Source: Anaerolineae bacterium (GTDB lineage: Bacteria > Chloroflexota > Anaerolineae > Aggregatilineales > Phototrophicaceae). Taken from it: a stretch of DNA of 64,000 bases. A model generated the notes under the pieces. The model saw only the letters and a program-made list of their open reading frames with translations, did no database searches and was not told where the DNA came from. The stretch spans positions 1 to 64,000 of the forward strand of contig JAJDWK010000032.1 in assembly GCA_022825675.1 (NCBI GenBank), written 5' to 3'. Shown here in pieces: positions 53,174 to 61,215 of the stretch; positions within the stretch are counted from its first letter, which is position 1; the number at the start of each line of letters is the position of its first letter. The translations under genes and the position numbers were made by a program.

Positions 53174-54552
53174 TGAGCCGGATTCGCTTTGAATGGGATA
53201 TCGAATCCCAGCGCAATCTCCGCTCGGACGCCGAAGATGAGCGGGCGAAACGGCGGCGGAAGCGGCGTGCCTACGGCATTATCGTTTTTGTCTGTTTCCT
53301 GCTGGCGGCGCTAGCGGCGGGGCTTGTTTTTGTCGAGCGGCGGCTGCAGGCGGTCGAGATGCAATACGCGCAATTGCTGCAAGACACGGTCAAAGCGGAA
53401 GTGGCGGCATTGCGCATCGGGGATGTGAAGGCCTTTCTCAGCTTTCAAGCGGATGAAGCCGCCTGGCGGCAAGAACAATACGAGACTTTTCATGCATACA
53501 GCCAGCAGAAGACAAGCGGTGCCATTGAACTCACGGGCAATATCCTGGCTGTCAACATCGATGGCGAGCGCGCCCGTGTGCTCGTGCAAGAAAATGTCGG
53601 CGAGCTGCCCTACGCGCGGCTGTGGTTTTATCAGCGTGAAGGCGCGCGCTGGCGGCATGTCGCGCCCAGCGATGCCAATTGGGGGGCGCAGCGGCAATTT
53701 AATGCGCCGCGCCTGCAGGTGAACTATCGCGAGGCGGACCAACTTTTCGCCGAAGAATTGGGCGAAACAATCGCAAGCTGGCTGCGCATCGGCTGTGAGC
53801 TTTTTGGCTGCGCTGACGATTTTGCCTACACCCTAGAGGTGCAGCCAGACGCGGCTGAACTTGTCGCCAGCGTTGACGCAGCGGCAGACGCAGCCCGCCA
53901 GCTTCGGCTGCGGTCGCCCTATGCTGATGACAGCGCGCGGGCGGATGGCGCTTTTGATATCAGCCGGCAATATCGCGTCAGCCAGTTGATTGCCGAAGCA
54001 TTCATCGCTGATTATGCGGGCACCAACGCCTACGCTGTTAATAGCGACGCCCATTTTTTGCGGGAATCCGCCGCCCGCTGGCTCGCCGAGCGCTTCACCC
54101 GCATCGACAGCGGCGCGCTGCTGATGCGGTCGCTGGCGGGCAATTATGGGGACGAAGCGGTCGCGCGCATGCTGCTATTGCTGCCAGAAGGGGCGGGAAT
54201 TTCCAGCATCAGGCGCGCGATAGCGGATGAAATCGCCGCTGCCGCTCTCGATTGGCGTGATTTTTTCGCCTGGCGCTTGCTGCTTGAAGGCGAGCTCATC
54301 GCCGCTGGTGATGAGGCGCAATGGCTGCCGCTGGTGGATACACGGGACGAAGAAGCCAGACGGCGCGCCTATGCCCGCTTTAATGCCAGGGAAGCCCCGC
54401 CAACCTATCGGGTGCGCGAACAATCGCTATCCACAAACGCGGCTGGAGAAACGCAGAGTCGCCTTACTGTCGAAATCGCTGAAGACCCCGCCGCCGCTGC
54501 CAGCGCAATTCATTTCACGCTGGTTGGAGATGTCTGGCTGCGGGCTGATTGA
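53173..54552 (+). CDS. Membrane-anchored protein of unknown function
   Basis: A 459-residue protein not recognised as any family. A basic cytoplasmic N-terminus (KRRRKRRAYG) is followed by one span (about residues 34-52) and a large outer domain starting with a short coiled coil (RRLQAVEMQYAQLLQDTV) and then a compact alpha+beta segment near 75-175 that looks like an NTF2-type fold. Residues 265-400 are helical, with an SQLIAEAFIADYAGTNAY start that loosely resembles a peptidase-MA-like arrangement but without a visible HExxH. Translationally coupled to birA. Confidence 0.6.
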   Translation: MSRIRFEWDIESQRNLRSDAEDERAKRRRKRRAYGIIVFVCFLLAALAAGLVFVERRLQAVEMQYAQLLQDTVKAEVAALRIGDVKAFLSFQADEAAWRQEQYETFHAYSQQKTSGAIELTGNILAVNIDGERARVLVQENVGELPYARLWFYQREGARWRHVAPSDANWGAQRQFNAPRLQVNYREADQLFAEELGETIASWLRIGCELFGCADDFAYTLEVQPDAAELVASVDAAADAARQLRLRSPYADDSARADGAFDISRQYRVSQLIAEAFIADYAGTNAYAVNSDAHFLRESAARWLAERFTRIDSGALLMRSLAGNYGDEAVARMLLLLPEGAGISSIRRAIADEIAAAALDWRDFFAWRLLLEGELIAAGDEAQWLPLVDTRDEEARRRAYARFNAREAPPTYRVREQSLSTNAAGETQSRLTVEIAEDPAAAASAIHFTLVGDVWLRAD

Positions 54553-54574
54553 AGCCGCCGCTCGGACGCATCAG

Positions 54575-54621
54575 CAAAAGAAGAAACAAAAAGCGGGGCA
54601 GCCAGATTTGGCTGACCCGCT
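54575..54621 (-). terminator. Rho-independent terminator of the 54649-55125 gene
   Basis: On the minus strand AGCGGGTCAGCCA, loop AATC, TGGCTGCCCCGCT (one mismatch; 54592-54621) is followed by TTTTTGTTTCTTCTTTT. A classic stem plus U-tract just after the small membrane-protein gene. Confidence 0.85.
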
Positions 54622-54648
54622 CGCGTTAACGCTCAAAAGCAATCGCGA

Positions 54649-55125
54649 CTAGCCGTCGCCCATGCCCATCGCCGCATCCCGCAGCACTACCAGGAATGCG
54701 AGCACATGGCCAAATATGATGTGCCCGAACAAGCTGGGAGAGTTCAGATCGAATTGCAGCAACTCGCCGCCAGCAATCGCTGGCATGATGACCAGCGCGC
54801 CCAGGATCCACCAAATGACGCCGTAAATCAAACCGCCGACTACGATGTTGTAGAGCGGATTGCCCAGGTCCACATATTCGTTGAATACGCCTGTGTAGAG
54901 CGCCCCAATTATGATACTAATGACGAGATGCAAGATGAAGCCGATGAAGGCGTCAGCGCCGATCATGCCGCCGACCATGTCGAGCATGCCATTGCCCATC
55001 TCGGTCATCACAGCGCCTTCTTCACCGACGCCGGTAGGGACAACGCCCGCCCCGACGTAGGCGAGGAAGACATAGCCTGCCATCACACCTGGAACAATGC
55101 CCCTTCTCATTTTGTCAGCATCCAT
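54649..55125 (-). CDS. Small polytopic membrane protein of unknown function
   Basis: A 158-residue protein with about four spans (near 10-30, 58-78, 90-115 and 130-150), rich in glycine and methionine. It starts at ATG 55125 with an excellent ribosome site, GGAGGATT, 8 nt upstream, and ends in a strong terminator, so it is a single-gene unit that is probably well expressed. No family could be named with confidence. Confidence 0.7.
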   Translation of the reverse strand: MDADKMRRGIVPGVMAGYVFLAYVGAGVVPTGVGEEGAVMTEMGNGMLDMVGGMIGADAFIGFILHLVISIIIGALYTGVFNEYVDLGNPLYNIVVGGLIYGVIWWILGALVIMPAIAGGELLQFDLNSPSLFGHIIFGHVLAFLVVLRDAAMGMGDG

Positions 55126-55622
55126 AATGAATCCTCCACAAACCTTAATTGATTGGTTGCGCCACCCTGGATTGGGCGACAACTATGGGCGGGGCGTAAA
55201 CGCCCAAACCCGCTTCAGTTACAAACAGTATATGCCTTTCGGTCACAAATGGCAAGCAATCGGCAAAGAATTTAGATAATTGCGCCAAATCTTGTCTTGA
55301 TGAGCGGCAAAATAGCGCCTGAGCCAGTGCCGCGCAGCGTATCGATGCCGCGTTCGGATGCAGCCCGGCATAGCGCTGGCGGCGTCATTATGCTAGACTA
55401 TGTGTAAATAATGGCGAGGGCGCAACGCGGTATTTGACGCGGAAAAAGTGGCTTATCCACGCAATGTATCCGCCCGCGCGCCAGGCAAAGAGCGGCATCG
55501 ACGGCGCTTGACCAACCTATATTTGCTTCGCAGCGCGCGCGAAATCGCTCAGGCATACACCGCGCCGTCAGCGCTACTGAAAGGAGACGCTTGCCGAACC
55601 GCTCTCGGTTGGGCGGCGACCA
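55126..55622. other. Long gap upstream of gyrA
   Basis: Almost 500 bp without a credible gene. An unused ribosome-site-like GAAAGGAGA lies near 55579. No clear promoter pair, riboswitch or DnaA-box cluster was recognised. Confidence 0.6.
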
Positions 55623-58187
55623 ATGGACAGATTCGACAGCGAAAATCCGGAAGACCCTAGAAACAGGATTCGCAGCGTAACCATCAACGAAGAGATGCGC
55701 GGCAGCTATCTCAGCTATGCCATGAGCGTCATCGTCGCGCGGGCATTGCCCGATGCCCGCGACGGCTTGAAGCCGGTGCACCGGCGCATCTTGTACGCGA
55801 TGCACGATATGGGCTTGCGCCCCGGAACCGCGTACAAAAAAAGCGCGCGGCTGGTGGGCGAGGTGATGGGCAAGTATCACCCCCACGGTGACCAAGCCAT
55901 TTATGACGCGATGGCGCGGCTGGCGCAGGATTTCTCGCTGCGCTACCCGTTGGTGGATGGCCAGGGCAATTTCGGCAGCCAGGACGGCGACAAGCCCGCC
56001 GCCATGCGCTATACCGAAGCGCGCATGGCGACTATCGCCAGCGAAATGCTCACCGACATCAACATGGAAACGGTGGATTTCGTCGAAAATTACGACAGCA
56101 CCCAGGTGGAGCCGGCGGTGCTGCCGGCGCGGCTGCCGAATCTGCTGCTCAATGGCGCCAGCGGCATCGCCGTGGGCATGTCGACCAATATCCCGCCACA
56201 TAACCTGCGCGAGCTCGCGGCGGCGATTACCTATGTCATCGAGAATTACGAGCGCTTTGAGCAAATCGTAGTTAGTGAATTGATGCAATTTATCAAAGGA
56301 CCGGACTTCCCGACCGGTGCCGAGATTTTGGTCGACGAAAATCTCGAAGCGACCTATGCCACTGGCCGAGGCAAGGTTGTGGTGCGCTCCACGGCGGAGT
56401 TTGAAGAGGGGCGTAACGGCGCTACCAACATCGTATTCTCTTCAATCCCCTATCAAGCCAATAAATCCGCCATCATCGAGAAGATTGTGGAGCTGGTGCG
56501 CGACAAGCGCATCGAAGCCATCAAGGACTTGCGCGACGAATCTGACCGCCGCGGCATGCGGCTGGTGGTGGAGCTGAAAAATCATGCCCAGCCGCAGCGG
56601 GTGCTGAATCAACTGTACAAGTTCACACAATTGCGCAGCGCCTATAGCATCCAGCTCTTGGCGCTGACAAATGGCGTCCCGCGCACGCTCAAATTAAAAG
56701 AATGCCTAAAGATATATATCGACCATCGCCGCGATGTCATCGTTCGGCGTTCGCAATTTGATTTGGCGCGGCAGCGCGCCCGCGCGCATATCTTGCGCGG
56801 CTTGCTGCAGGCTGTCGCCAATATCGACGCCGTGATACAGACCATTCGCAATTCCGCCGATGTGGCTGCCGCGCGGGCGCAATTGATAAGCAATTTCACG
56901 CTGGACGAAATCCAAGCCAATGCCATCCTCGATATGCAATTGCGGCGGCTGGCGGCGCTGGAGCGGCAGAAGCTGCAAGAGGAATATGATACGGTGCTGG
57001 CGCGCATCGCCTACTTGGAAGACTTGCTTGCCTCTCCGCAGAAGATTCTCGACTTAATCCGACAAGATGTTGCAGACATCGCCGGGAAATATGGCGACGA
57101 GCGCAAAAGCAAAGTTATCTATGGCGCCGGCGATATGGATGACGCTGACTTGCATCGCCGAGAGAACATCGTCATTACTTTGACGCGCAGCGGCTACATC
57201 AAGCGGGTGGCAGCGGAGCAATATCGGTCGCAGCGGCGTGGCGGCAAAGGCATGCGCGGCACCAACTTGAAGGACGATGACGCGCTTTTGCATGTCTATT
57301 TCACGCACAGTCATGACACTATTCTCTTCTTCAGCGACCGCGGCAAGGTCTACCCCTGCATCGCCTACGAAATCAAGGAATACAATCGCGCTCAGCGCGG
57401 CGCGTTGATACAGCAATTTTTGCCCCTGGAAGGCGAAGAGAAGATCACCGCTATCTGCGCCCTGCCCTCCAAGGAAGAGCAACAGTCCGGTTATTTTCTG
57501 CTGGCGACAGAGCGCGGGCGGATAAAACGCGTCGAGCAGAGCGAATTCATGAATGTGCGCGACAGCGGGCTAATCGCGATGAATGTGGCGGCGGGGGATT
57601 CCCTGCGCTGGGTCAAGTGGACGAATGGCAGCCAGCAAGTGATGATGGCTTCCGCCAATGGGCAGAGCATCCTCTTCCCCGAAGAGGAAGTGCGGGCGAT
57701 GGGGCGGCAGGCGGCTGGCGTGCGCGGCATGGCGCTGCGCGCTGGCGATGTGATTGCCGGCATGGATGTCGTTATGCCCGGCGAGCATACGCATGTGCTG
57801 GTAGTCACGAAAAAGGGCTATGGCAAACGGAGCGCGCTCGCCGAATACAGCGAGCAGCACCGCAATGGCTTGGGCGTCAGGACATTGAAGCGCAGCCGGC
57901 GTACGGGACCAGTAGTAGCCGTGCGCTGCATCAGCGAAGACGAGGACTTCATGCTCATCTCGCGCAATGGCTTAATGCTGATATCCAATAATGGCGTCGT
58001 GCTGCGCACGCAGCTTTCAGAAATACGGGAAACCGGGCGCGTTACCCAAGGCGTACAGCTGATGAAATTGGACGCTGGCGACGAGGTCGCTGGCATCGCA
58101 ATCATGCGGGACGAGGATTTAAACGCACCGGCGGCTCCGGGCGCTGACGCAGAGGACAAGCCCGCAGAGCAGAATGGAAATGCCTAG
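55623..58187 (+). CDS. gyrA: DNA gyrase subunit A
   Basis: An 854-residue type IIA topoisomerase A subunit. N-terminal [30 protein letters not shown] region near residues 27-56, active-site tyrosine in MRYTEARM (about residue 123), and the C-terminal DNA-wrapping domain with a GyrA box, [10 protein letters not shown] (about 539), which separates gyrase from topoisomerase IV. The tail is acidic and alanine-rich. ATG 55623 has no strong ribosome site. No gyrB is adjacent. Confidence 0.96.
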   Translation: MDRFDSENPEDPRNRIRSVTINEEMRGSYLSYAMSVIVARALPDARDGLKPVHRRILYAMHDMGLRPGTAYKKSARLVGEVMGKYHPHGDQAIYDAMARLAQDFSLRYPLVDGQGNFGSQDGDKPAAMRYTEARMATIASEMLTDINMETVDFVENYDSTQVEPAVLPARLPNLLLNGASGIAVGMSTNIPPHNLRELAAAITYVIENYERFEQIVVSELMQFIKGPDFPTGAEILVDENLEATYATGRGKVVVRSTAEFEEGRNGATNIVFSSIPYQANKSAIIEKIVELVRDKRIEAIKDLRDESDRRGMRLVVELKNHAQPQRVLNQLYKFTQLRSAYSIQLLALTNGVPRTLKLKECLKIYIDHRRDVIVRRSQFDLARQRARAHILRGLLQAVANIDAVIQTIRNSADVAAARAQLISNFTLDEIQANAILDMQLRRLAALERQKLQEEYDTVLARIAYLEDLLASPQKILDLIRQDVADIAGKYGDERKSKVIYGAGDMDDADLHRRENIVITLTRSGYIKRVAAEQYRSQRRGGKGMRGTNLKDDDALLHVYFTHSHDTILFFSDRGKVYPCIAYEIKEYNRAQRGALIQQFLPLEGEEKITAICALPSKEEQQSGYFLLATERGRIKRVEQSEFMNVRDSGLIAMNVAAGDSLRWVKWTNGSQQVMMASANGQSILFPEEEVRAMGRQAAGVRGMALRAGDVIAGMDVVMPGEHTHVLVVTKKGYGKRSALAEYSEQHRNGLGVRTLKRSRRTGPVVAVRCISEDEDFMLISRNGLMLISNNGVVLRTQLSEIRETGRVTQGVQLMKLDAGDEVAGIAIMRDEDLNAPAAPGADAEDKPAEQNGNA

Positions 58188-58199
58188 CGCCCGCGCCGC

Positions 58200-58850
58200 T
58201 TAGCTGTCAGCGGCTTCTTCGCCTTCGCCACCTTCGGCATCAGCTTCGCCTTCAAGCTCGTCGCCAGCTTCTTCAAGGTCGGAATCGGCGCGAGCCGCGG
58301 CCGGCTGGACGATTTTGGCGAGCATTTCATTGGGGTCGTTATGCACGGTAACCGCTTCGCCAAAGCTGAGGTCGCTCACCAGCACTTCCGCGCCAAGCTC
58401 CGTAAGCTGCGACAGGTCGATGATAATGCGGTCGCGAATATCCCGGGGGAAGACTTCCAAGGTCAAGGAACTCCTGCCGGTGATGAGGATGCCTTCGCGC
58501 GCGGTGACGACCGGGCTTTCCCCTTCCATCGCAATCGGCACTTCCACCCGGATGCGCTGCGATTCATCAACCGCCAGCAAATCCACATGCAAAATATTGC
58601 CGCGCACGACATCGCGCTGCACTTCGCGCGCCAGTGAGGGATAAGTTTCGCCATCCAGCACCACATCGATGAGATTGGTGCCGCCCGCGTTCATCAACAT
58701 CAATTCGATGGCGCGATACGGGAATTGCACGCTTTTGGCTTCCAAAGCCGGTCCATAGACGACGCCAGGCACATAGCCCTGCCGCCGGAGCTGTCGGTTC
58801 TTTTTGCCCAATGTCCGCCGCGGCTCGGCAACAATTTGATATTCCGCCAT
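58200..58850 (-). CDS. rplY: 50S ribosomal protein L25, general stress (CTC) form
   Basis: A 216-residue two-domain L25/TL5/CTC protein binding 5S rRNA. The N-terminal RRTLGKKNRQLRRQGYVPGVVYG and LHVDLLAVDESQRIRVEVP blocks are diagnostic; the C-terminal beta domain (about 100-180) is followed by a very acidic Glu/Asp/Gly/Ala tail. GGAGGAG lies upstream of ATG 58850. It converges on gyrA with 12 bp between stops. Confidence 0.94.
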   Translation of the reverse strand: MAEYQIVAEPRRTLGKKNRQLRRQGYVPGVVYGPALEAKSVQFPYRAIELMLMNAGGTNLIDVVLDGETYPSLAREVQRDVVRGNILHVDLLAVDESQRIRVEVPIAMEGESPVVTAREGILITGRSSLTLEVFPRDIRDRIIIDLSQLTELGAEVLVSDLSFGEAVTVHNDPNEMLAKIVQPAAARADSDLEEAGDELEGEADAEGGEGEEAADS

Positions 58851-58928
58851 GTCGAGAAACTCCTCCGCTCCAACCGGCAGCGAACGCGCATTCTCACCGG
58901 CTGCTCATCTAATTCAATACCGCAAGCA

Positions 58929-58947
58929 AGCCCACCGGGAGTGGGCT
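58929..58947 (-). terminator. Stem-loop downstream of tRNA-Gly
   Basis: AGCCCAC (58929-58935), loop CGGGA, GTGGGCT (58941-58947), a perfect 7-bp stem located 9 bp past the tRNA on the minus strand; the following TTGCTTGC is only weakly U-rich. Confidence 0.5.
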
Positions 58948-58956
58948 GGCTGCTAT

Positions 58957-59029
58957 AGCGGGTAACGGGACTCGAACCCGTGACCTTCTGCTTGGGAAGC
59001 AGGCGCTCTACCAACTGAGCTATACCCGC
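58957..59029 (-). tRNA. tRNA-Gly (anticodon CCC)
   Basis: A 73-nt cloverleaf on the minus strand: acceptor GCGGGTA/TACCCGC, D-arm GCTC..GAGC, anticodon loop TTCCCAA giving CCC, T-arm CGGG-TTCGAGT-CCCG, discriminator T. One C-A mismatch tops the anticodon stem. CCA is not encoded. Confidence 0.93.
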
Positions 59030-59040
59030 GAGCTCACGCG

Positions 59041-59069
59041 AGTGTAAAGTGGGTGGGCGGCGCTGTCAA
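59041..59069 (-). promoter_or_regulatory. Promoter of tRNA-Gly
   Basis: On the minus strand TTGACA (59064-59069), 17 bp, TACACT (59041-59046), 11 bp before the tRNA. Confidence 0.75.
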
Positions 59070-59179
59070 GCGCGTAAACGGCGCTTTGGGTTGGTAAAAT
59101 CATTCAAAGCTCACGCTAACACTCGCGGCATTTGTGTTATTATACGGCGGTTAAATTGACGGCAGTTTAGCGAGCGATT

Positions 59180-60361
59180 ATGGTAGCGGCGCATTCCACC
59201 CCCAGCCAGGAGCGGAAATTGAAGATTCTTGTCATCTTGCTGTATTATCATCCGCACCCGACCGGGCTGACGCATTATGTGCGCATGCTGGCGGAGGAGA
59301 TGGTGCGCCGCGGGCATGAAGTAACTGTCGTCGCCTCCTGCCATTCGCCGGAGCTCCCGCTTGGCGAATCAGAGATGAATGGCGTCAAAGTTATGCGCCT
59401 TTGGGCGCCGATAGCTTTGAGCCGCGGGCGCATCATGCCCTTTTATCCCTGGTCCATCGCTCGGCTGATGCGCCAGCATGATATTGTCAACATGCACATC
59501 CCGCTCCTGGAGACGGCGGTGGTCGCTTTCCTGGCGCGCTTTGCCGGCGTCAAAATCATCCCGACGCATCATGGCGATTTGATTTTGCCTGAGGGCTTCT
59601 TCAACAGCTTCATCACCAAAACTATGTTTGCGATGTACCAATACATGGCGCGCCGTGTGCCCTGCATCGTTGGGCTAAGCGATGATTATGCCGATAATTC
59701 TTATTATCTGCGCCCATTCCGCGACAAAGTTGAAGTCATCTTCCCGCCGATGGTAATACCCGAGCCAGACGCGGCTGGTGCCCGCGCCATGCGTAGGGAA
59801 TGGCAGCACGAAGGCGGACCGATTATCGGCTTCTGCGGCCGTTTTGTCTTGGAAAAAAGGCCCGACCTGCTCATCCGCGCCCTGGATATCATCAACAGGA
59901 AATACCCGAATGCGCGCATCGTCTTCGCCGGCGATTATGACATTCCCTACGAAGGCACCTGGGAAAACAACCGGGCTTTGGTCGAGCAGTATCAATCGCA
60001 GCTGATATTCCTGGGCTTGCTGCGGGATAAACAGACCTTGGCGAATTTTTACGCCGCCTGCGATGTGCTGGCGATGCCCAGCGACAGCGACTGTTTCCCG
60101 CTGGTGCAGGGCGAGGCGATGCTCTGCGGCACCCCGGTCGTGATGACCAATATCCCCGGCGGGCGCGTCGCGGTGACAATTAGCGGCATGGGCAAGCTGG
60201 CAAAGCCGGGCGATGCCCAATCCATCGGCGAAACAATTCTCGATGTCTTAAAAGACCCCGCGAGCTATACAAAGCCGCGAGCAGAAATACTTAAGATTTT
60301 CTCCTTCGACGATACTATGGATCGCTACGAAGCCTTGTTCTATAAATATGCGAGGCGCTAG
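59180..60361 (+). CDS. Family 4 glycosyltransferase
   Basis: A 393-residue GT-B enzyme. The N-terminal domain opens with LKILVILLYYHPHPTGLTHYVRMLAEEMVRRGHEVTVVAS; the C-terminal domain has GFCGRFVLEKRPDLLIRAL near residue 215 and the donor-site EGEAML-type motif SDSDCFPLVQGEAMLCGTPVV near 300. Retaining GT4 enzymes add sugars to lipid or polysaccharide acceptors in the cytoplasm. First gene of an operon with a methyltransferase (2 bp gap) and a GT-C protein. Confidence 0.9.
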   Translation: MVAAHSTPSQERKLKILVILLYYHPHPTGLTHYVRMLAEEMVRRGHEVTVVASCHSPELPLGESEMNGVKVMRLWAPIALSRGRIMPFYPWSIARLMRQHDIVNMHIPLLETAVVAFLARFAGVKIIPTHHGDLILPEGFFNSFITKTMFAMYQYMARRVPCIVGLSDDYADNSYYLRPFRDKVEVIFPPMVIPEPDAAGARAMRREWQHEGGPIIGFCGRFVLEKRPDLLIRALDIINRKYPNARIVFAGDYDIPYEGTWENNRALVEQYQSQLIFLGLLRDKQTLANFYAACDVLAMPSDSDCFPLVQGEAMLCGTPVVMTNIPGGRVAVTISGMGKLAKPGDAQSIGETILDVLKDPASYTKPRAEILKIFSFDDTMDRYEALFYKYARR

Positions 60362-60363
60362 CT

Positions 60364-61215
60364 GTGGTTGACCCCGCCATCATCGACTACATGACGCGCA
60401 ACGAAGCGGATATGGCGTTCAAACGGCGCGTCAAGACAATCTTTGAGTATGTGAACCCGCGCGCGGATATGCGCATTCTGGATTTGCCCTGCGGGCGCGG
60501 CTTTTATTTGAATATGCTGCGTTATGTCAGCGAATGCCAATTGGTTGGCGCGGAGCTTGATTGGGCGGTTATCCAAGAGGCGCGGCGCCGGCTGGCGCAT
60601 CTGCGCGGCATCAGCCTGCATTGTGTGAACATTTATAATATGCCTTATCCGCGCAACAGTTTTGACGCCGTCATCCTGTCTGAGGTATTGGAGCATATTG
60701 AAGATGACGCCCGCGGCTTGCGGGAAGCCTTCCGCGTTTTGAAGCCGGGCGGCATCGTGGCGATAACGGTGCCGCACGCCAATTATCCCTTCTGGTGGGA
60801 CCCCATCAACAAAACGCTCGAGCGCTTGTTTAAGCGCCATGTGCGGCGCGGCTTTTTTGCTGGCATCTGGGCGAATCATGTGCGACTGTATCAGCCGCGG
60901 CAACTGCGTGAGCTTGTCGCCGCTGCCGGCTTCACGATTGAAGATGAGCGTTCCTTCACTCATCATTGTTTCCCCTTTATCCACAATCTTGTGTATGGCA
61001 TCGGCAAGCCGCTTTTGGAATCTGGCGGCTTGCCAAAGTCGATGTCCGCCATTGCCGACCGCATGGACTTCCAGGAAAATGGCAGCCGCTTCAATCCCGT
61101 TGCCATCGGCATTGGGCTGTTTAACTATTTTGATCGCAAAAATCTCGCTGATGAGGCGGCGGACCGCGCTACGCTTAATCTCGCAATCAAAGGGGTTAAA
61201 CCGAGCCATGCCTGA
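60364..61215 (+). CDS. Class I SAM methyltransferase
   Basis: A 283-residue methyltransferase-11-type protein starting with GTG 60364. Motif I is ILDLPCGRGFYLNML near residue 39, followed by VGAELDW, FDAVILSEVLEHIEDDARGLREAFRVLKPGGIVAITVPH near 101-140. The context (GT4 and GT-C genes) suggests modification of an isoprenoid- or sugar-containing intermediate. It overlaps the next gene by 8 bp. Confidence 0.85.
   Translation: MVDPAIIDYMTRNEADMAFKRRVKTIFEYVNPRADMRILDLPCGRGFYLNMLRYVSECQLVGAELDWAVIQEARRRLAHLRGISLHCVNIYNMPYPRNSFDAVILSEVLEHIEDDARGLREAFRVLKPGGIVAITVPHANYPFWWDPINKTLERLFKRHVRRGFFAGIWANHVRLYQPRQLRELVAAAGFTIEDERSFTHHCFPFIHNLVYGIGKPLLESGGLPKSMSAIADRMDFQENGSRFNPVAIGIGLFNYFDRKNLADEAADRATLNLAIKGVKPSHA

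Noticed and set aside
55398..56288. Minus-strand open frame of 296 codons over the start of gyrA
   Set aside because: It lies opposite strongly conserved gyrA sequence, is rich in His/Arg as antisense frames are here, and has no recognisable domain.
60839..61207. Upstream extension of the GT-C gene at 61208
   Set aside because: It overlaps the methyltransferase in another frame by 370 bp; ATG 61208 gives an 8-bp overlap and a sensible N-terminus.
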